Shown one piece after another: positions 7,499 to 16,861 of a DNA stretch of 64,000 bases. The DNA comes from Planctomycetota bacterium (GTDB lineage: Bacteria > Planctomycetota > UBA1135 > GCA-002686595), in NCBI GenBank assembly GCA_016779205.1, contig JADHOC010000006.1:1-64000 (forward strand), in the 5' to 3' direction. Numbering within the stretch: position 1 is the first letter of the stretch; each line of letters starts with the position of its first letter. The notes under the pieces were generated by a model. The model was not told where the DNA came from. It made no database searches and saw nothing but the letters and a program-made list of their open reading frames with translations. A program made the position numbers and the translations under genes.

Positions 7499-8088
7499 GG
7501 CGCGGGTGAGGCTCGGGGCCTCGTGGAGTTCGTCGTTCGGAGGGCAGGGCTTGCGTGGCCGGTTCAATCTAGGGGGAATCGCGCCGCGTAGGGCGGGAAG
7601 TTCACGCCGGCCGTCGGATCCCGGGCTCCCTCCGTCCGCCGATCGGCGCCCACCCGACCGCCGTACTCCGCTGCCGAGCGGCGACCTGCCGGTGTACGGT
7701 GGATGGGTGCCTGGCACCGTACACCTAGACCGACCGGGCAGCGTCCGCGCACGTCGTGATCACCCGCTGCGACCCAAAGGACTGAGCAGAAGCGGGTGAG
7801 GCCACGGTGATGGCGACCCATGCGGCGAGAAGAGTGGGCGAAGCGGTACGGTTGATCATGCGAGTGGTGGCCAGTCGTGAACGATGGGCGGTACAGCCAA
7901 ATAAGGGCCTCGACGGAATCGGTTACACAGATTCTCGGCCACCCGGTCCACAGGATCGACCTCCAGACCCAAGGCCGAAGGAGGCAACAAGGCGACCGCA
8001 CGGCCCGGGGTATCCCGATTCGCTCCTTGGACGCATCCCGGTCACGGCTCGATAGGCGAAGGCGGTGCGCCGGCAAGAACGCAGCCGA
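7499..8088. other. non-coding stretch with a REP-like hairpin
   Basis: About 590 bp without a supported gene. Open frames here lack recognisable proteins. The only clear structure is the palindromic repeat at 7692-7724. Confidence 0.45.
7692..7724. repeat. REP-like palindromic repeat, copy 2 (full hairpin)
   Basis: GTGTACGGT (7692-7700) pairs exactly with ACCGTACAC (7716-7724) around a loop containing the palindrome GTGCCTGGCAC. The central 28 bp are identical to 5975-6002. Confidence 0.7.
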
Positions 8089-11000
8089 TCAGGCCGGCGA
8101 CCCCACCGAAGGGCGCCGGACCATGGCGTAGGCGGCGGGGAGGACCACGAGGTTGAGCACCGTCGAGCTGATCAGCCCTCCGAGCACCACCACCGCCAGG
8201 GGCGCGAGCAGCTCGGTCCCGGGCTCGCCGCTCGCGAGGACCACGGGCAGGAGGCCGAAGGCGGCGGTGAGCGCGGTCATGAGGATCGGGACCATCCGGT
8301 CCTCGATGCCCGTGCGGATGGCCTCCTCCACCGGCACCCCCTCGGCCGTCAGCGCCTCCCAGCGCCCGCCGAGCAGGACGCCGCCGCGGAGGGCGATGCC
8401 GAACAGGGCGGCGAAGCCGACGAGGGTGGACAGCGACACGACCGGCGCCCGGAAGGCTCCGCTCCCGGACACGAGCTCGGCGAGGTTCGCGAGCGGCTGA
8501 TCCACCACGAGGAAGAGCGCCAGCACGCCCCCCACCGCCGCGAGGGGCAGGTTGAGGGCGATGACCATGGCCGCGGTCCAGCTCCGCACGGTGGAGCGGA
8601 GCAGGATGACGCCGAGGCCCAGGGAGGCGAGCCCCGCGAGGAGCAGCGTGCGGCGACCGCGTTGGGCGGCCTCGTGCTGGCCCGCGTAGCGGATCTCCAC
8701 CCCCATGGCCTCCTCGATCGACCGGAGACGCTGACGCGCGGCCTCCACCGAGTCTCCGAGGTTCGCGCCCGACTCCAGCCCGCAGGTCACCACGGCCTTC
8801 CGGCGGCCCCCCTGGCGCAGGAGCATCGCGGGCACGTCATCCACCTCGATGCGCGCCAGCTGATCCGCCCGGACCCGCGCGCCGAACGGGGTGACGATCT
8901 GCAGGCCGCGCACGTCGGTCGCGCTCTGGCGCTGGTCCCGGTCGAGGCGAACCACCAGGTCCATCCAGCGCGCGCCGTCCACCAGGCGGCCGACCTTTTC
9001 TCCCTCCACGGCCAGGCGCAGCTGCTCGGCGGCCTCACCCGCGGTCAGCCCCAACCGAGTCAGGGCCTCACGGTCCCAGTCGACGGTCAGCCCCTCGACC
9101 GTCAGGCTCCGCTGGGCGTTCACGTTGCGCAGGCCCGGAACCGCGGACAGGGCGGCCGCGACCGTGGCCGCCGCCGCCTCCAGCTGCCCCTGGTCCTCGT
9201 GGTAGAGCTCCACCGTCAGGTCCGCCGCCGTCCCGGAGAGGACGTGGGACAGGCGGTGTTCGATGGGCTGGCCCTGCCCGGTGGTGATCCCAGGGAGCCC
9301 CGCGAGGGCCTCCTCGATCTGCCCCCGCAGGCGACTCGCCTCGGAGGGGTCCTCGAAGGCGACCTCCAGCTCCGAGTTCCACACGGGCTCCACGTGCTCG
9401 TCCCGCTCCGCCCGCCCCGTGCGGCGCGCCACCGCGGCGACGCCCTCCACCGAGGCCACCCGCTCCACCACCGCATCGGCGAGGGCCTCGCTCTCCGTGA
9501 GGGAGGTGCCCGGCGGCGCATAGACGAAGACAGTGGCCATCCCCTCGTGGAAGGTCGGCAGGAAGCTGGTGCCCAGCTGCGCCGCCAGCAGGCCCGCCGC
9601 GACCACCAGCGCGGTGGCCCCGAGCAGCACCGCCGCCCGCGCCCGCAGCACGAGCCCCAGCACGGGCCGGTACATGCGGAGCAGGGCCCGGGCCAGGGGG
9701 CCGTGTCCGCCCGCGCCGGCGGCGGGGCCCGTCCCTCGGAGGAGCAGACGACAGAGGGCGGGGGTGACCGTCAAGGCCACGGCGAGGGAGGCGAGCAGCG
9801 CGACCACGAAGGTCGCCCCGAGCGGACGGAAGAACTTGCCCTCGAGCCCCTCGAGGAACATGAGCGGCAGGAACGCCAGGGCGAGGATGAAGGTGGCCTG
9901 GACCATGGCGGGCCGGATCTCCCCGGTCGCCGCGATGACCACCTCCGGGACCGCGCGCCGCTCGCCTTCAGGCTGGGCACGATTGATCCTCAGGCGACGC
10001 AGGACGTTCTCCACGTCGATGATGGCGTCGTCCACGAGGACGCCGATGGCGATGGCCATGCCGCCCAGCGTCATGACGTCGAGGCCGCCGCCCGTGGCCC
10101 CGAGCCAGAGGGCGGTGATCCCGAGGGAGAGCGGGAGCGCGCACAGGGCGATCAGAGCCGTGCGCAGGTTGAGCAGGAAGGCCAGGAGCACCGCGCTCAC
10201 GACCACCGCGGCCTCGAAGGCCACGGCCCGCACCCGCGCGACGGCGCGCTCGATGAACGAGGCGTGCCGCGCGAAGCGCGCGTCGATGCGTGCGCCCTGC
10301 GGCGGGCTCGAGCCCGCGAGGACCGCGTCCACCGCCGCCGTCACGTCGAGGGTGTTGGTCCCCGGAGCCTTGGTCACGCCGAGGACCACGGCGGAAACGG
10401 CCCCCGCGGTCACGCCGTCGGACGCGCCGAAGGCGACGCCCGCGCTCCCCCGGCGTGGGGCGCCCTGCATCGTGATCTCGGCCACGTCCGACACGCGCAC
10501 CGGGCGGGTTCCGCCCGGCCGAAGCACCGCCGCGGCGAGGTCGACCTCGCCCCCCACGCGCGCCCGCTGGGCCACCTCCAGCTCGCGGCCGGCGTCATCC
10601 GGCAGGTAGCCGCTGCTCCCGGTGCTGTGGGCCCGCCCCACGGCCCCCGCGAGCTCACCGAGGGACACGTCGAAGGCCCGCATGGAGCTCTGATTTGCGA
10701 TCACCGCGAGCTCTGGAAGCCGCCCTCCCATGACAGAGACCTGCGCCACCCCCCGCACCGAGAGCAGCCGCGGTCGGAGCTCGAACTCCGCCCAGGATCG
10801 CAGCTCGAGCCCGGCGGGGTCCTCCTCGGTGGCGACGAGGGTGACCTGCACGATCTCACCGGTGAGGGAGGCCTCGGGACCCATGGCCGGGACGAGGCCC
10901 GGCGGGAGATCGCGGGACACCGTGGTGATCCGCTCTGCGACCCGCTGGCGGGCGGCCTCGATGGGCCCGCCGTCCTCGAAGTCCACGTAGGTGATCGACA

Positions 11001-11268
11001 GGCCGCTGACGCTCGTGGAACGCACCCGGTCCACGCCCCGGACGCCCAGGAGGGCGCGCTCCACCGGCATGGTCACGAGACGCTCCACCTCCTCCGTCGC
11101 GAGCCCGGGCGCCTCGGTGAGCACGGTGACACGGGTGCCCTCGAGGTCCGGGAAGACGTCCACGGGGAGCCGGCCCAGGGCGCCCAGCGCCACGGCGAGG
11201 AGCCCGAGGGCGAGCACCACCACCGCCGCCGCGTGACGCACGCAGGCCGAGACGAGGGCGGTCAGCAT
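8089..11268 (-). CDS. RND efflux pump, heavy-metal (CusA/CzcA) type (1059 aa)
   Basis: Inner-membrane proton-driven pump of a tripartite efflux system. TM1 is at residues 8-30. The first porter region follows, with PN1 at about 45-135 (VERLVTMPVERALLGVRG, then FEDGGPIEAARQRV). A TM block from about 350 contains the TM4 proton-relay segment GVLVDDAIIDVENVLRRL (residues 409-426; D413, D414 and E420). The second porter half and a final TM block follow, including the GTELLAPLAVVVLGGLISST type of ending. The VDDAI.DVENVLRRL signature and the length (typical 1020-1070 aa) favour the HME (metal) subfamily over HAE. The ATG at 11268 overlaps the MFP stop by one base (TGATG), so the two are translationally coupled. 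Substrate metal cannot be read from sequence; the His-rich MFP partner supports a metal role. Confidence 0.93.
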   Translation of the reverse strand: MLTALVSACVRHAAAVVVLALGLLAVALGALGRLPVDVFPDLEGTRVTVLTEAPGLATEEVERLVTMPVERALLGVRGVDRVRSTSVSGLSITYVDFEDGGPIEAARQRVAERITTVSRDLPPGLVPAMGPEASLTGEIVQVTLVATEEDPAGLELRSWAEFELRPRLLSVRGVAQVSVMGGRLPELAVIANQSSMRAFDVSLGELAGAVGRAHSTGSSGYLPDDAGRELEVAQRARVGGEVDLAAAVLRPGGTRPVRVSDVAEITMQGAPRRGSAGVAFGASDGVTAGAVSAVVLGVTKAPGTNTLDVTAAVDAVLAGSSPPQGARIDARFARHASFIERAVARVRAVAFEAAVVVSAVLLAFLLNLRTALIALCALPLSLGITALWLGATGGGLDVMTLGGMAIAIGVLVDDAIIDVENVLRRLRINRAQPEGERRAVPEVVIAATGEIRPAMVQATFILALAFLPLMFLEGLEGKFFRPLGATFVVALLASLAVALTVTPALCRLLLRGTGPAAGAGGHGPLARALLRMYRPVLGLVLRARAAVLLGATALVVAAGLLAAQLGTSFLPTFHEGMATVFVYAPPGTSLTESEALADAVVERVASVEGVAAVARRTGRAERDEHVEPVWNSELEVAFEDPSEASRLRGQIEEALAGLPGITTGQGQPIEHRLSHVLSGTAADLTVELYHEDQGQLEAAAATVAAALSAVPGLRNVNAQRSLTVEGLTVDWDREALTRLGLTAGEAAEQLRLAVEGEKVGRLVDGARWMDLVVRLDRDQRQSATDVRGLQIVTPFGARVRADQLARIEVDDVPAMLLRQGGRRKAVVTCGLESGANLGDSVEAARQRLRSIEEAMGVEIRYAGQHEAAQRGRRTLLLAGLASLGLGVILLRSTVRSWTAAMVIALNLPLAAVGGVLALFLVVDQPLANLAELVSGSGAFRAPVVSLSTLVGFAALFGIALRGGVLLGGRWEALTAEGVPVEEAIRTGIEDRMVPILMTALTAAFGLLPVVLASGEPGTELLAPLAVVVLGGLISSTVLNLVVLPAAYAMVRRPSVGSPA

Positions 11269-12956
11269 CAGTGGTCCTCGGCGTGGAAGGAGCCGTCGGC
11301 GTGGAAGTGCCCGCCTGCCTGGCTGGCCCCCTGGGCGGCGAGGCCGAGGCGGCCCGCGCCCCGGGCGACCACGCGGTTCCCCGCCTCGATCGGGCTCTCG
11401 ATGAAGGTCCACTCCGGTCCCTCCTCGAGCACGACGACCGGCACGGCGATCAGCTCCATGGTCCGTTCGGGGTTCTCGACCCACACGACCCGATCGGCGC
11501 CGTCACGGCGGAGGGAGGCGCTCGGGACGGCCACTCGAGCGGACCCGAAGGCGCCCGACACGGAGGGGGCCACCCCCGGGGGCCACGGGGCATTGATCCC
11601 CTCAAGCGCCGCGGCCACGCGGGCCCGCGCCTCGTCCAGGGCCACGCCAGGGCCGAACTGCGCCTCCACCTCGCTGGCCGAGGCGGTGCTGGAGGAGGCG
11701 AGGGCGACCACGCCGGGGACCCCGACGAGGGCCGCCTCGATCGGTTCCGTCAGCAGGGTCTCGGTCTGCTCCGAAGAGGTGGCCTCCGTCCAGACGGCGG
11801 CCACCTCGACCCGGGGACCCGGCGCGGGAATGGACACCACGACCGAGAGCCCCGGGCGCGCCCAGGTCGGCGCCTTGGGTCCGGAGAAGAAGGCATAGAC
11901 CTCGGCGCTGCGCTCCCGGGCGTCGGCGACGAGCCCGGTCCGGAGCACGGCGTCCACCTCGTCACCCTCGATCCCCGCCGGGCGCACCCGGACCGGCGTG
12001 CCATCGGTGACGCGGGAGAGATCCGCCTGGAACACCGACGCCTTGACCTGCACGGCGCCGCGCCGGCGCAGGCGGACGACCGGATCGCCCGCCTCGGCCC
12101 AGGCGCCGTTCGCGGTCTCGATGGAGAGCACCCGCCCGGCGCGCTGGGCCCGGACCTCGATGCGCTCGATCATCCACCAGCGTCGCCCCTCGCCCTCGGT
12201 CCCCACCAGCTCCTCCACCGGGACGCCGGTGAGCGTGGTGGCGCGCGCGAGGAGAGACCGCCGGCGCGCCTCGGCCGAGCCGCGGCTCGCGAGGCGCTCC
12301 GCCCGATCCACGGACAGGCGCGCCCCCACCTCCTGCGCTTGCGCGAGGCGAGCCCGGGCGTCCAGGAGAGACGCCTGGGCCTCGACCAGGGCCGCCGCCT
12401 GGCCGCCGCCCGCCTCACGGATTGCATCGAGCTGCACGAGCCGGTCCGACCAGCGCCCCTCGAGGGCGGACAGGGCCTCCTCGTGCCTCCGGTGGGCGCG
12501 CTCCAGGCCCTCCACCTCGTCGAGCCAGGCCGCGTGCCCCTCGAGCTCGGCCTCCACCGCGGCCAGCTCGGACTGCAGGGAGCGCCAGGCCGGGGCGTCG
12601 AGCCGGAACAGGAGCGCGCCGGCCTCGACCTCGCGAAGGGGGCGCGTCATCACCTCGACCCTCCCATCAAGGGGAGCCGCGGCCACCTGCATCGCGCCGA
12701 AGGCCGGCTCGAGCGCGCCGGGGAACTCGAGCAGCGGCCCCAGGCCGCGGAGCTCGGCCGCTCGCAGCTCCAGCCCCAGGGCCTCGCGCCCCGCGTCATT
12801 CAGGAGCACGGAGCGGGGCGCGCTGGACTCCGCCTCTGCGCCGTGGTCATGGTCGTCCGCCTGCCCCGTGGAGGTCGCCACTTCGCCGCCACAGGACGCC
12901 GCGAGCAGCAGGCAGAGGGCCAGGCTGCGCCCCTTGGTTCGGTCCAGGTGCATCAT
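11268..12956 (-). CDS. RND periplasmic adaptor (MFP) lipoprotein with PN1-like insert (562 aa)
   Basis: Membrane-fusion protein of the efflux system. A lipobox is visible (LLLAASC, Cys at residue 22), then a His/Asp cluster DDHDHG (34-39). Next come the barrel-sandwich half-motif (LDGRVEVMTRPLREVEAGAL, about 96-115), an alpha-helical hairpin (about 125-235), the second lipoyl half (RAGRVLSIETANG, 272-284) and the beta-barrel (about 300-375). The membrane-proximal region ends in RDGADRVVWVEN and GNRVVARGAGRL. A His-rich tail (GGHFHADGSFHAEDH) closes the protein. Between the beta-barrel and the last strands, residues about 383-470 look like the PN1 porter subdomain of the adjacent pump (LLTEPIEAALVGVPGV, then DEARARV and PPGVAPS). 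Such a segment is not part of the usual MFP plan. Start and stop both overlap neighbours through TGATG. Confidence 0.88.
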   Translation of the reverse strand: MMHLDRTKGRSLALCLLLAASCGGEVATSTGQADDHDHGAEAESSAPRSVLLNDAGREALGLELRAAELRGLGPLLEFPGALEPAFGAMQVAAAPLDGRVEVMTRPLREVEAGALLFRLDAPAWRSLQSELAAVEAELEGHAAWLDEVEGLERAHRRHEEALSALEGRWSDRLVQLDAIREAGGGQAAALVEAQASLLDARARLAQAQEVGARLSVDRAERLASRGSAEARRRSLLARATTLTGVPVEELVGTEGEGRRWWMIERIEVRAQRAGRVLSIETANGAWAEAGDPVVRLRRRGAVQVKASVFQADLSRVTDGTPVRVRPAGIEGDEVDAVLRTGLVADARERSAEVYAFFSGPKAPTWARPGLSVVVSIPAPGPRVEVAAVWTEATSSEQTETLLTEPIEAALVGVPGVVALASSSTASASEVEAQFGPGVALDEARARVAAALEGINAPWPPGVAPSVSGAFGSARVAVPSASLRRDGADRVVWVENPERTMELIAVPVVVLEEGPEWTFIESPIEAGNRVVARGAGRLGLAAQGASQAGGHFHADGSFHAEDH

Positions 12957-14350
12957 CACTCTTGCTCCACGTTTGTTCCGTACGGCGCCTGCAGCGCCTC
13001 GAGTTCCATGCGTGCCACGAGCTCCTCCCCGAGCAGCTGCAGCCGCTCGAGCTCTGCGGCCTGACGCCGCTCCATCGCATCCACCAGGAGGAAGGGGCGG
13101 AGGTCGCCCAGGGTCAGGAGCTCGGACAGGATCGACTCCTGCTCGAGCGCCAGCGGGAGGAGGCCCTGCTCGACCGGCGCGCGTCGGCCGCGGGCGGAGC
13201 GCATGGCACGGCGCGCGCGCTCCTCGCGCTCGAGTGCGCGCTCGTAGGCGAGCTCGTACGTCTGCGCAGCGACCTCCCGGCGCGCCACGGCCTGGGCCAG
13301 GGCGCCGAGCCCGCGGTTCCAAAGGGGGATCGGGACCTGGAGCCCGAAGAGGACCCGCCGCCCGCCGCCCTCCCGGCCCGCGCCGGCGCCGAGGCTCGGC
13401 TCCACGAAGCGGGCCCGGTGAGCCTCCTGGACGGCGGCGTCCGCGACCTCGAGCGCCGCGGCGGCGGCGATCAGCTCGGGCAGCTCGCGGCTGACGCTCC
13501 CCTCCGGCTCGCCAGAGTCTCCACCGAAGGTGAGGGGGTCCCCACCGAAGGCCAGGGGCTCGAAGGCCACGCGGCCTCGGGCGCGGAGCCCGAGGGAGTG
13601 CAGGATCCGGAGCTCCAGGTCCTGCGCCCTTTGGCTCGCCGCCACGGCCCGGCGCTCGGCGTCGAGCCGGGCGAGCCGCAGCAGCCCGCTCTCAACGGTG
13701 CCGAGGTTGCCGCTCTCCACGAGGACCTCGATGCGCTCGAGCGGCCCCGCGAGATCCTCGGCCAGCGCCCGGTTGGACCGCTCCTCTGCGAGCGCGAGGG
13801 ACCAGGCCACCCAGTCGGCCTCGAGTTCCCGCGCCCGCTCGAACACCTGGCTCTCGGCCCGGGCCACCGCGAGGCGTGCCTGGGCGTCCAGCCGGTTCGC
13901 CAGCGCCTGCTGCCGACCGGCGATGGCCAGGGGCACCTGGACCAGCACGTCCAGCTCGTCGAGGGCACCGCCCGAGAGGGCATTGGCCAGGTCCACGTTC
14001 AGGGTCGGGTCCGGCCACAGGCCGGCGTGCTCCCTCCCGGCGAGGGCAGGGAGCTCCCGGCTGAAGGCGAGCTGGAGCTCGGGGTCGAGCACCGGGAGCA
14101 GCTCCCGCGCCACCTCCAGGGAGAGGCCATCGAAGGCGGGGATCCCGACGTGGTTCTCCCTGAGGTCCCGTCGCTCGGCGATGCCGTCCAGGTCCACCGG
14201 ACGCGGCGGCGGCGCGGCGCAGCACGGGAGCGCAGCCACGAGCAGGAGGAGGGCGGAGGGGCGGAGGCGCAAGGGAAGGGCGGGGTGGTGCCCCGAAGAG
14301 TAACGGCGAACGACCGGCCCAGATACGTTGCGGTCGGACCCTCCGGTCAC
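12956..14350 (-). CDS. TolC/CusC-like outer-membrane efflux protein (464 aa)
   Basis: Outer-membrane factor of the tripartite system. The N-terminus after LRPSALLLLVAALPCC suggests a lipoprotein or Sec signal. The body is largely helical with duplicated long coiled-coil-like stretches rich in Ala, Leu, Glu and Arg (about 150-230 and 340-440), and the motif LFGLQVPIPLWNRGLGAL, typical of the OEP family before the second helical repeat. Length is normal for the family. It is the first gene of the OMF-MFP-RND operon and its TGA overlaps the MFP start (TGATG). The ATG at 14350 leaves a long basic leader before the signal, so translation may begin slightly downstream at a GTG. Confidence 0.85.
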   Translation of the reverse strand: MTGGSDRNVSGPVVRRYSSGHHPALPLRLRPSALLLLVAALPCCAAPPPRPVDLDGIAERRDLRENHVGIPAFDGLSLEVARELLPVLDPELQLAFSRELPALAGREHAGLWPDPTLNVDLANALSGGALDELDVLVQVPLAIAGRQQALANRLDAQARLAVARAESQVFERARELEADWVAWSLALAEERSNRALAEDLAGPLERIEVLVESGNLGTVESGLLRLARLDAERRAVAASQRAQDLELRILHSLGLRARGRVAFEPLAFGGDPLTFGGDSGEPEGSVSRELPELIAAAAALEVADAAVQEAHRARFVEPSLGAGAGREGGGRRVLFGLQVPIPLWNRGLGALAQAVARREVAAQTYELAYERALEREERARRAMRSARGRRAPVEQGLLPLALEQESILSELLTLGDLRPFLLVDAMERRQAAELERLQLLGEELVARMELEALQAPYGTNVEQE

Positions 14351-14368
14351 CGCCCCGCCGCGGGCCCG

Positions 14369-16861
14369 TCAGCGGCCAATTCGCTTCGCCCGAACAAAGT
14401 TGGTCAAGATCCGGAACACCGAGGTGTCGAACACCTCGGCGGAGGCCGCAGAGGTCGACTTCCACCACTTCTCCTCCCCCAGCGTCCTCAGCTGGAGGGG
14501 CTTGAGGCCCATGTGGTTCACGGCGAACGCCTGGCGGTCGATGGGCTTCTTCAGGCCGGTCGCCGCGCTGAACCCCTGCTCCTCGAAGTGGTTCGCCGTG
14601 TCGAGCACGGTCCCGTGCCCCATGCGGAACCAGGCCGCGAGGTCACCGCACCCGTGGCGCGTCGCGGCGCTCGGGCTGTCCAGCAACACCTCCACGCGCT
14701 CGGGGTCGAGGACCTCGAGCAGGTGCGCGCCCACGAGGCTGTAGTAGGGCTGCACGCCGCCGTCGAAGACGCCGCGCAGGAAGGGTGAGGCGGCGCCCAC
14801 CCGCGTGGGGACGGCGAAGACGTTGTCCATCACCTCCTGGGGCCAGGGGAACTTCGCCACCAGGGCGGGGAAGCTCCGCTGCACGGTGTACGTGAGGGAC
14901 CAGCAGGAGGTGAACAGCGCGCCGCCGGAGCGGACGAACCACTGCACCGCCTCCACGTCGGGGGGGGCGATCTCACCGGTGCAGCCCACGAGCAGCACGG
15001 CGCCCGGGTGGAGCCGCGACTGCTGGACCTTGCCCGCCGGCGCGAGCCGGAATTTGATCCCCAGGCGCTTCAGCACCTTCTCGATGTGGTCGCCCCGGCC
15101 GGGGATCACGATCACGTCGAGCCCCTGGTAGATGGCGGCCTCGTTCACTCCGTACCCGTAGCGCTTGTCCAGGTCGCGCTGCTCGCGCTTGGTCCTGAAG
15201 GTGGCCCGCTTGCCGTTCTTCTCCCACCATGCCGGCCAGTCCGCGGGCTCGATGACCATCCCGCCACGACCGGAGAAGGCCAGCAGCGCGCGGTGCGCGG
15301 TCTCCATCACGCAGGAGTGCTCATCGGTCAGCGCAGCGAGCAGCGGTGGCACGCAGTCGGGCCTGGAGAGCTGCGCGAGCCCCTCGGCACCCGCCGCCCG
15401 GAGCTGCCATGCCTCCGCTGCGAGGAGCGCCTTCAGCGGCTCGAGCGCCGCCTCCGCGCGGGTCCGCCCCAGGGCGACGGCGGCGGTGGTCGCGAGCGCG
15501 GGCCCGGGACCGTCCGCGATGAAGGCGATCAGCGCCTCGACCACCGGGGGCGCGGCCTCTGGTTGACCGAGGGCCACGGCCACCGCCTCGAGGACCCGCT
15601 CGCTGGAGCCCGCCTGGAGGAGCTCCACGAGGGCCAGCACCGGGGGCGCCAGGGCGTCGCGGTCGGCCCCCTCCGTGACGTCGACCCTCGCGGCCAGGAG
15701 CTCCACGAGCTGGAGCTGGACGCGCGCGTCGAACTCGCCCGCGAGGGTCTCCTCCGCCAGCCCCTCGGCGGCCTCCCCCATGATGTCCATGGCGTGGGCC
15801 GCGGCCGCCCGGGTGGGGACGTCCTCGGCGGTGAGCAGCCGCTCGATCCAGGGAGCCGCCCCCTCACCTCCGACGGTGCCGGCGCCGAGCACCCGGGCGA
15901 GCCGCGGGCGCGCCTCCGCGGAGGCCGCGATGGGCTCCCCGTCGGCCCGCTCGAAGCAGCCGGCGAGGAAGGCCCGGGCGTCGGCCGGGGACATGGTCCC
16001 GAGGGAACCGGCGATCGCGCTCTCGAGGCGGCGCTCGATCACCGCCGCCATCCCCATGGCAGCGAGCGCCGGCCGGAGGGTCACGGCGTCGGCCGGCGTC
16101 GGGGCTTCGGCCACGGCGTCGAGGGCCGCGCACACCACGGCGATGTCCGCCGGTTCGTCCAGCCGGTCCATCACGGTCTCCACCAGGGCCTCGGCGCGGA
16201 TCGCGTCGGCCCCTCGGGCCAGGGACACCATCGCCCGCGCGGCGGCGGGGCGCTCCGCGGGCTCCTTCGACTTCAGTCCCTTCGCGAGGCGCTTGACGTC
16301 CTTCGCCGCAGAGCGCTCATCCGCCGCCGGCGGGGCCTCCGAGGCCTCGACGCACTGGGCGAGCGCGGCCGCCGCCACGAAGAAGGTCTTGCCCGAGCAC
16401 TTCTTCAGGAGCGCCGCCATCGCCGAGCCGTCGGCGCAGCCACCGAGGATCCGCGCCGCCGAGACGCGCGCCTCGGTGAATGGCGACTCCAGCGCCACCT
16501 CGACCAGGCCCTTCGTGATCGCCTTGTTCACCGGCCGCCCCTTCAGCCCCTGGATGGCGGCGAGCACGACGAGCAGGTCGTCGTCACCGCGAGCGGCCTT
16601 GATGAGCGCACCCTCCGCCTTGGGGGAGGGGTCCGCGGCGAGGTCCAGCGCCGCGACCTGCCGGTCCGTGGGGTCCTTCGCGCGGATGTTCCTCAGCGCG
16701 TCCGACTGCGCCGGAGCCCGTGCGGCCTCGACGTGCACGCCGTCGACCGCGACCTCTGCCAGGGCGCGCTCCAGCGTGAGGGACGAGATGGCGCAGAGGC
16801 CCGACGCCCCGGCGATGAATGCGACAAACGAGCGCACCCGGGTTCGTGGTCTTCGATTCAT
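14369..16861 (-). CDS. HEAT-repeat protein with C-terminal amidotransferase-like domain (830 aa)
   Basis: The start at 16861 is preceded by a strong Shine-Dalgarno-like AGGGGGGAA at 7-nt spacing. An N-terminal hydrophobic segment (SFVAFIAGASGLCAISS) after MNRRPRTRVR gives a signal anchor or signal peptide. Residues of about 60-560 form repeated helical pairs of the HEAT/PBS-lyase type (for example AALDLAADPSPKAEGALIKA and TAAVALGRTRAEAALEPLKA). The C-terminal region (about 600-800) changes to alpha/beta: GLDVIVIPGRGDHIEKVLKR, AVLLVGCTG and FVRSGGALFTSCWS. This resembles class-I glutamine-amidotransferase-like folds seen in planctomycete multidomain proteins. The gene ends 18 bp before the OMF start, so it may be co-transcribed with the efflux operon. 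Function unknown; probably a scaffold. Confidence 0.72.
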   Translation of the reverse strand: MNRRPRTRVRSFVAFIAGASGLCAISSLTLERALAEVAVDGVHVEAARAPAQSDALRNIRAKDPTDRQVAALDLAADPSPKAEGALIKAARGDDDLLVVLAAIQGLKGRPVNKAITKGLVEVALESPFTEARVSAARILGGCADGSAMAALLKKCSGKTFFVAAAALAQCVEASEAPPAADERSAAKDVKRLAKGLKSKEPAERPAAARAMVSLARGADAIRAEALVETVMDRLDEPADIAVVCAALDAVAEAPTPADAVTLRPALAAMGMAAVIERRLESAIAGSLGTMSPADARAFLAGCFERADGEPIAASAEARPRLARVLGAGTVGGEGAAPWIERLLTAEDVPTRAAAAHAMDIMGEAAEGLAEETLAGEFDARVQLQLVELLAARVDVTEGADRDALAPPVLALVELLQAGSSERVLEAVAVALGQPEAAPPVVEALIAFIADGPGPALATTAAVALGRTRAEAALEPLKALLAAEAWQLRAAGAEGLAQLSRPDCVPPLLAALTDEHSCVMETAHRALLAFSGRGGMVIEPADWPAWWEKNGKRATFRTKREQRDLDKRYGYGVNEAAIYQGLDVIVIPGRGDHIEKVLKRLGIKFRLAPAGKVQQSRLHPGAVLLVGCTGEIAPPDVEAVQWFVRSGGALFTSCWSLTYTVQRSFPALVAKFPWPQEVMDNVFAVPTRVGAASPFLRGVFDGGVQPYYSLVGAHLLEVLDPERVEVLLDSPSAATRHGCGDLAAWFRMGHGTVLDTANHFEEQGFSAATGLKKPIDRQAFAVNHMGLKPLQLRTLGEEKWWKSTSAASAEVFDTSVFRILTNFVRAKRIGR

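Noticed and set aside
7564-8076. Minus-strand open frame of 170 codons
   Set aside because: No domain, unusual composition, and it overlaps the REP-like hairpin; not supported as a gene.
8065-11898. Very long plus-strand open frame (over 1200 codons) opposite the RND pump
   Set aside because: The translation is His/Arg/Gly/Pro-rich without domains and is antisense to clear RND and MFP genes; it reflects the high GC3 of the real genes.
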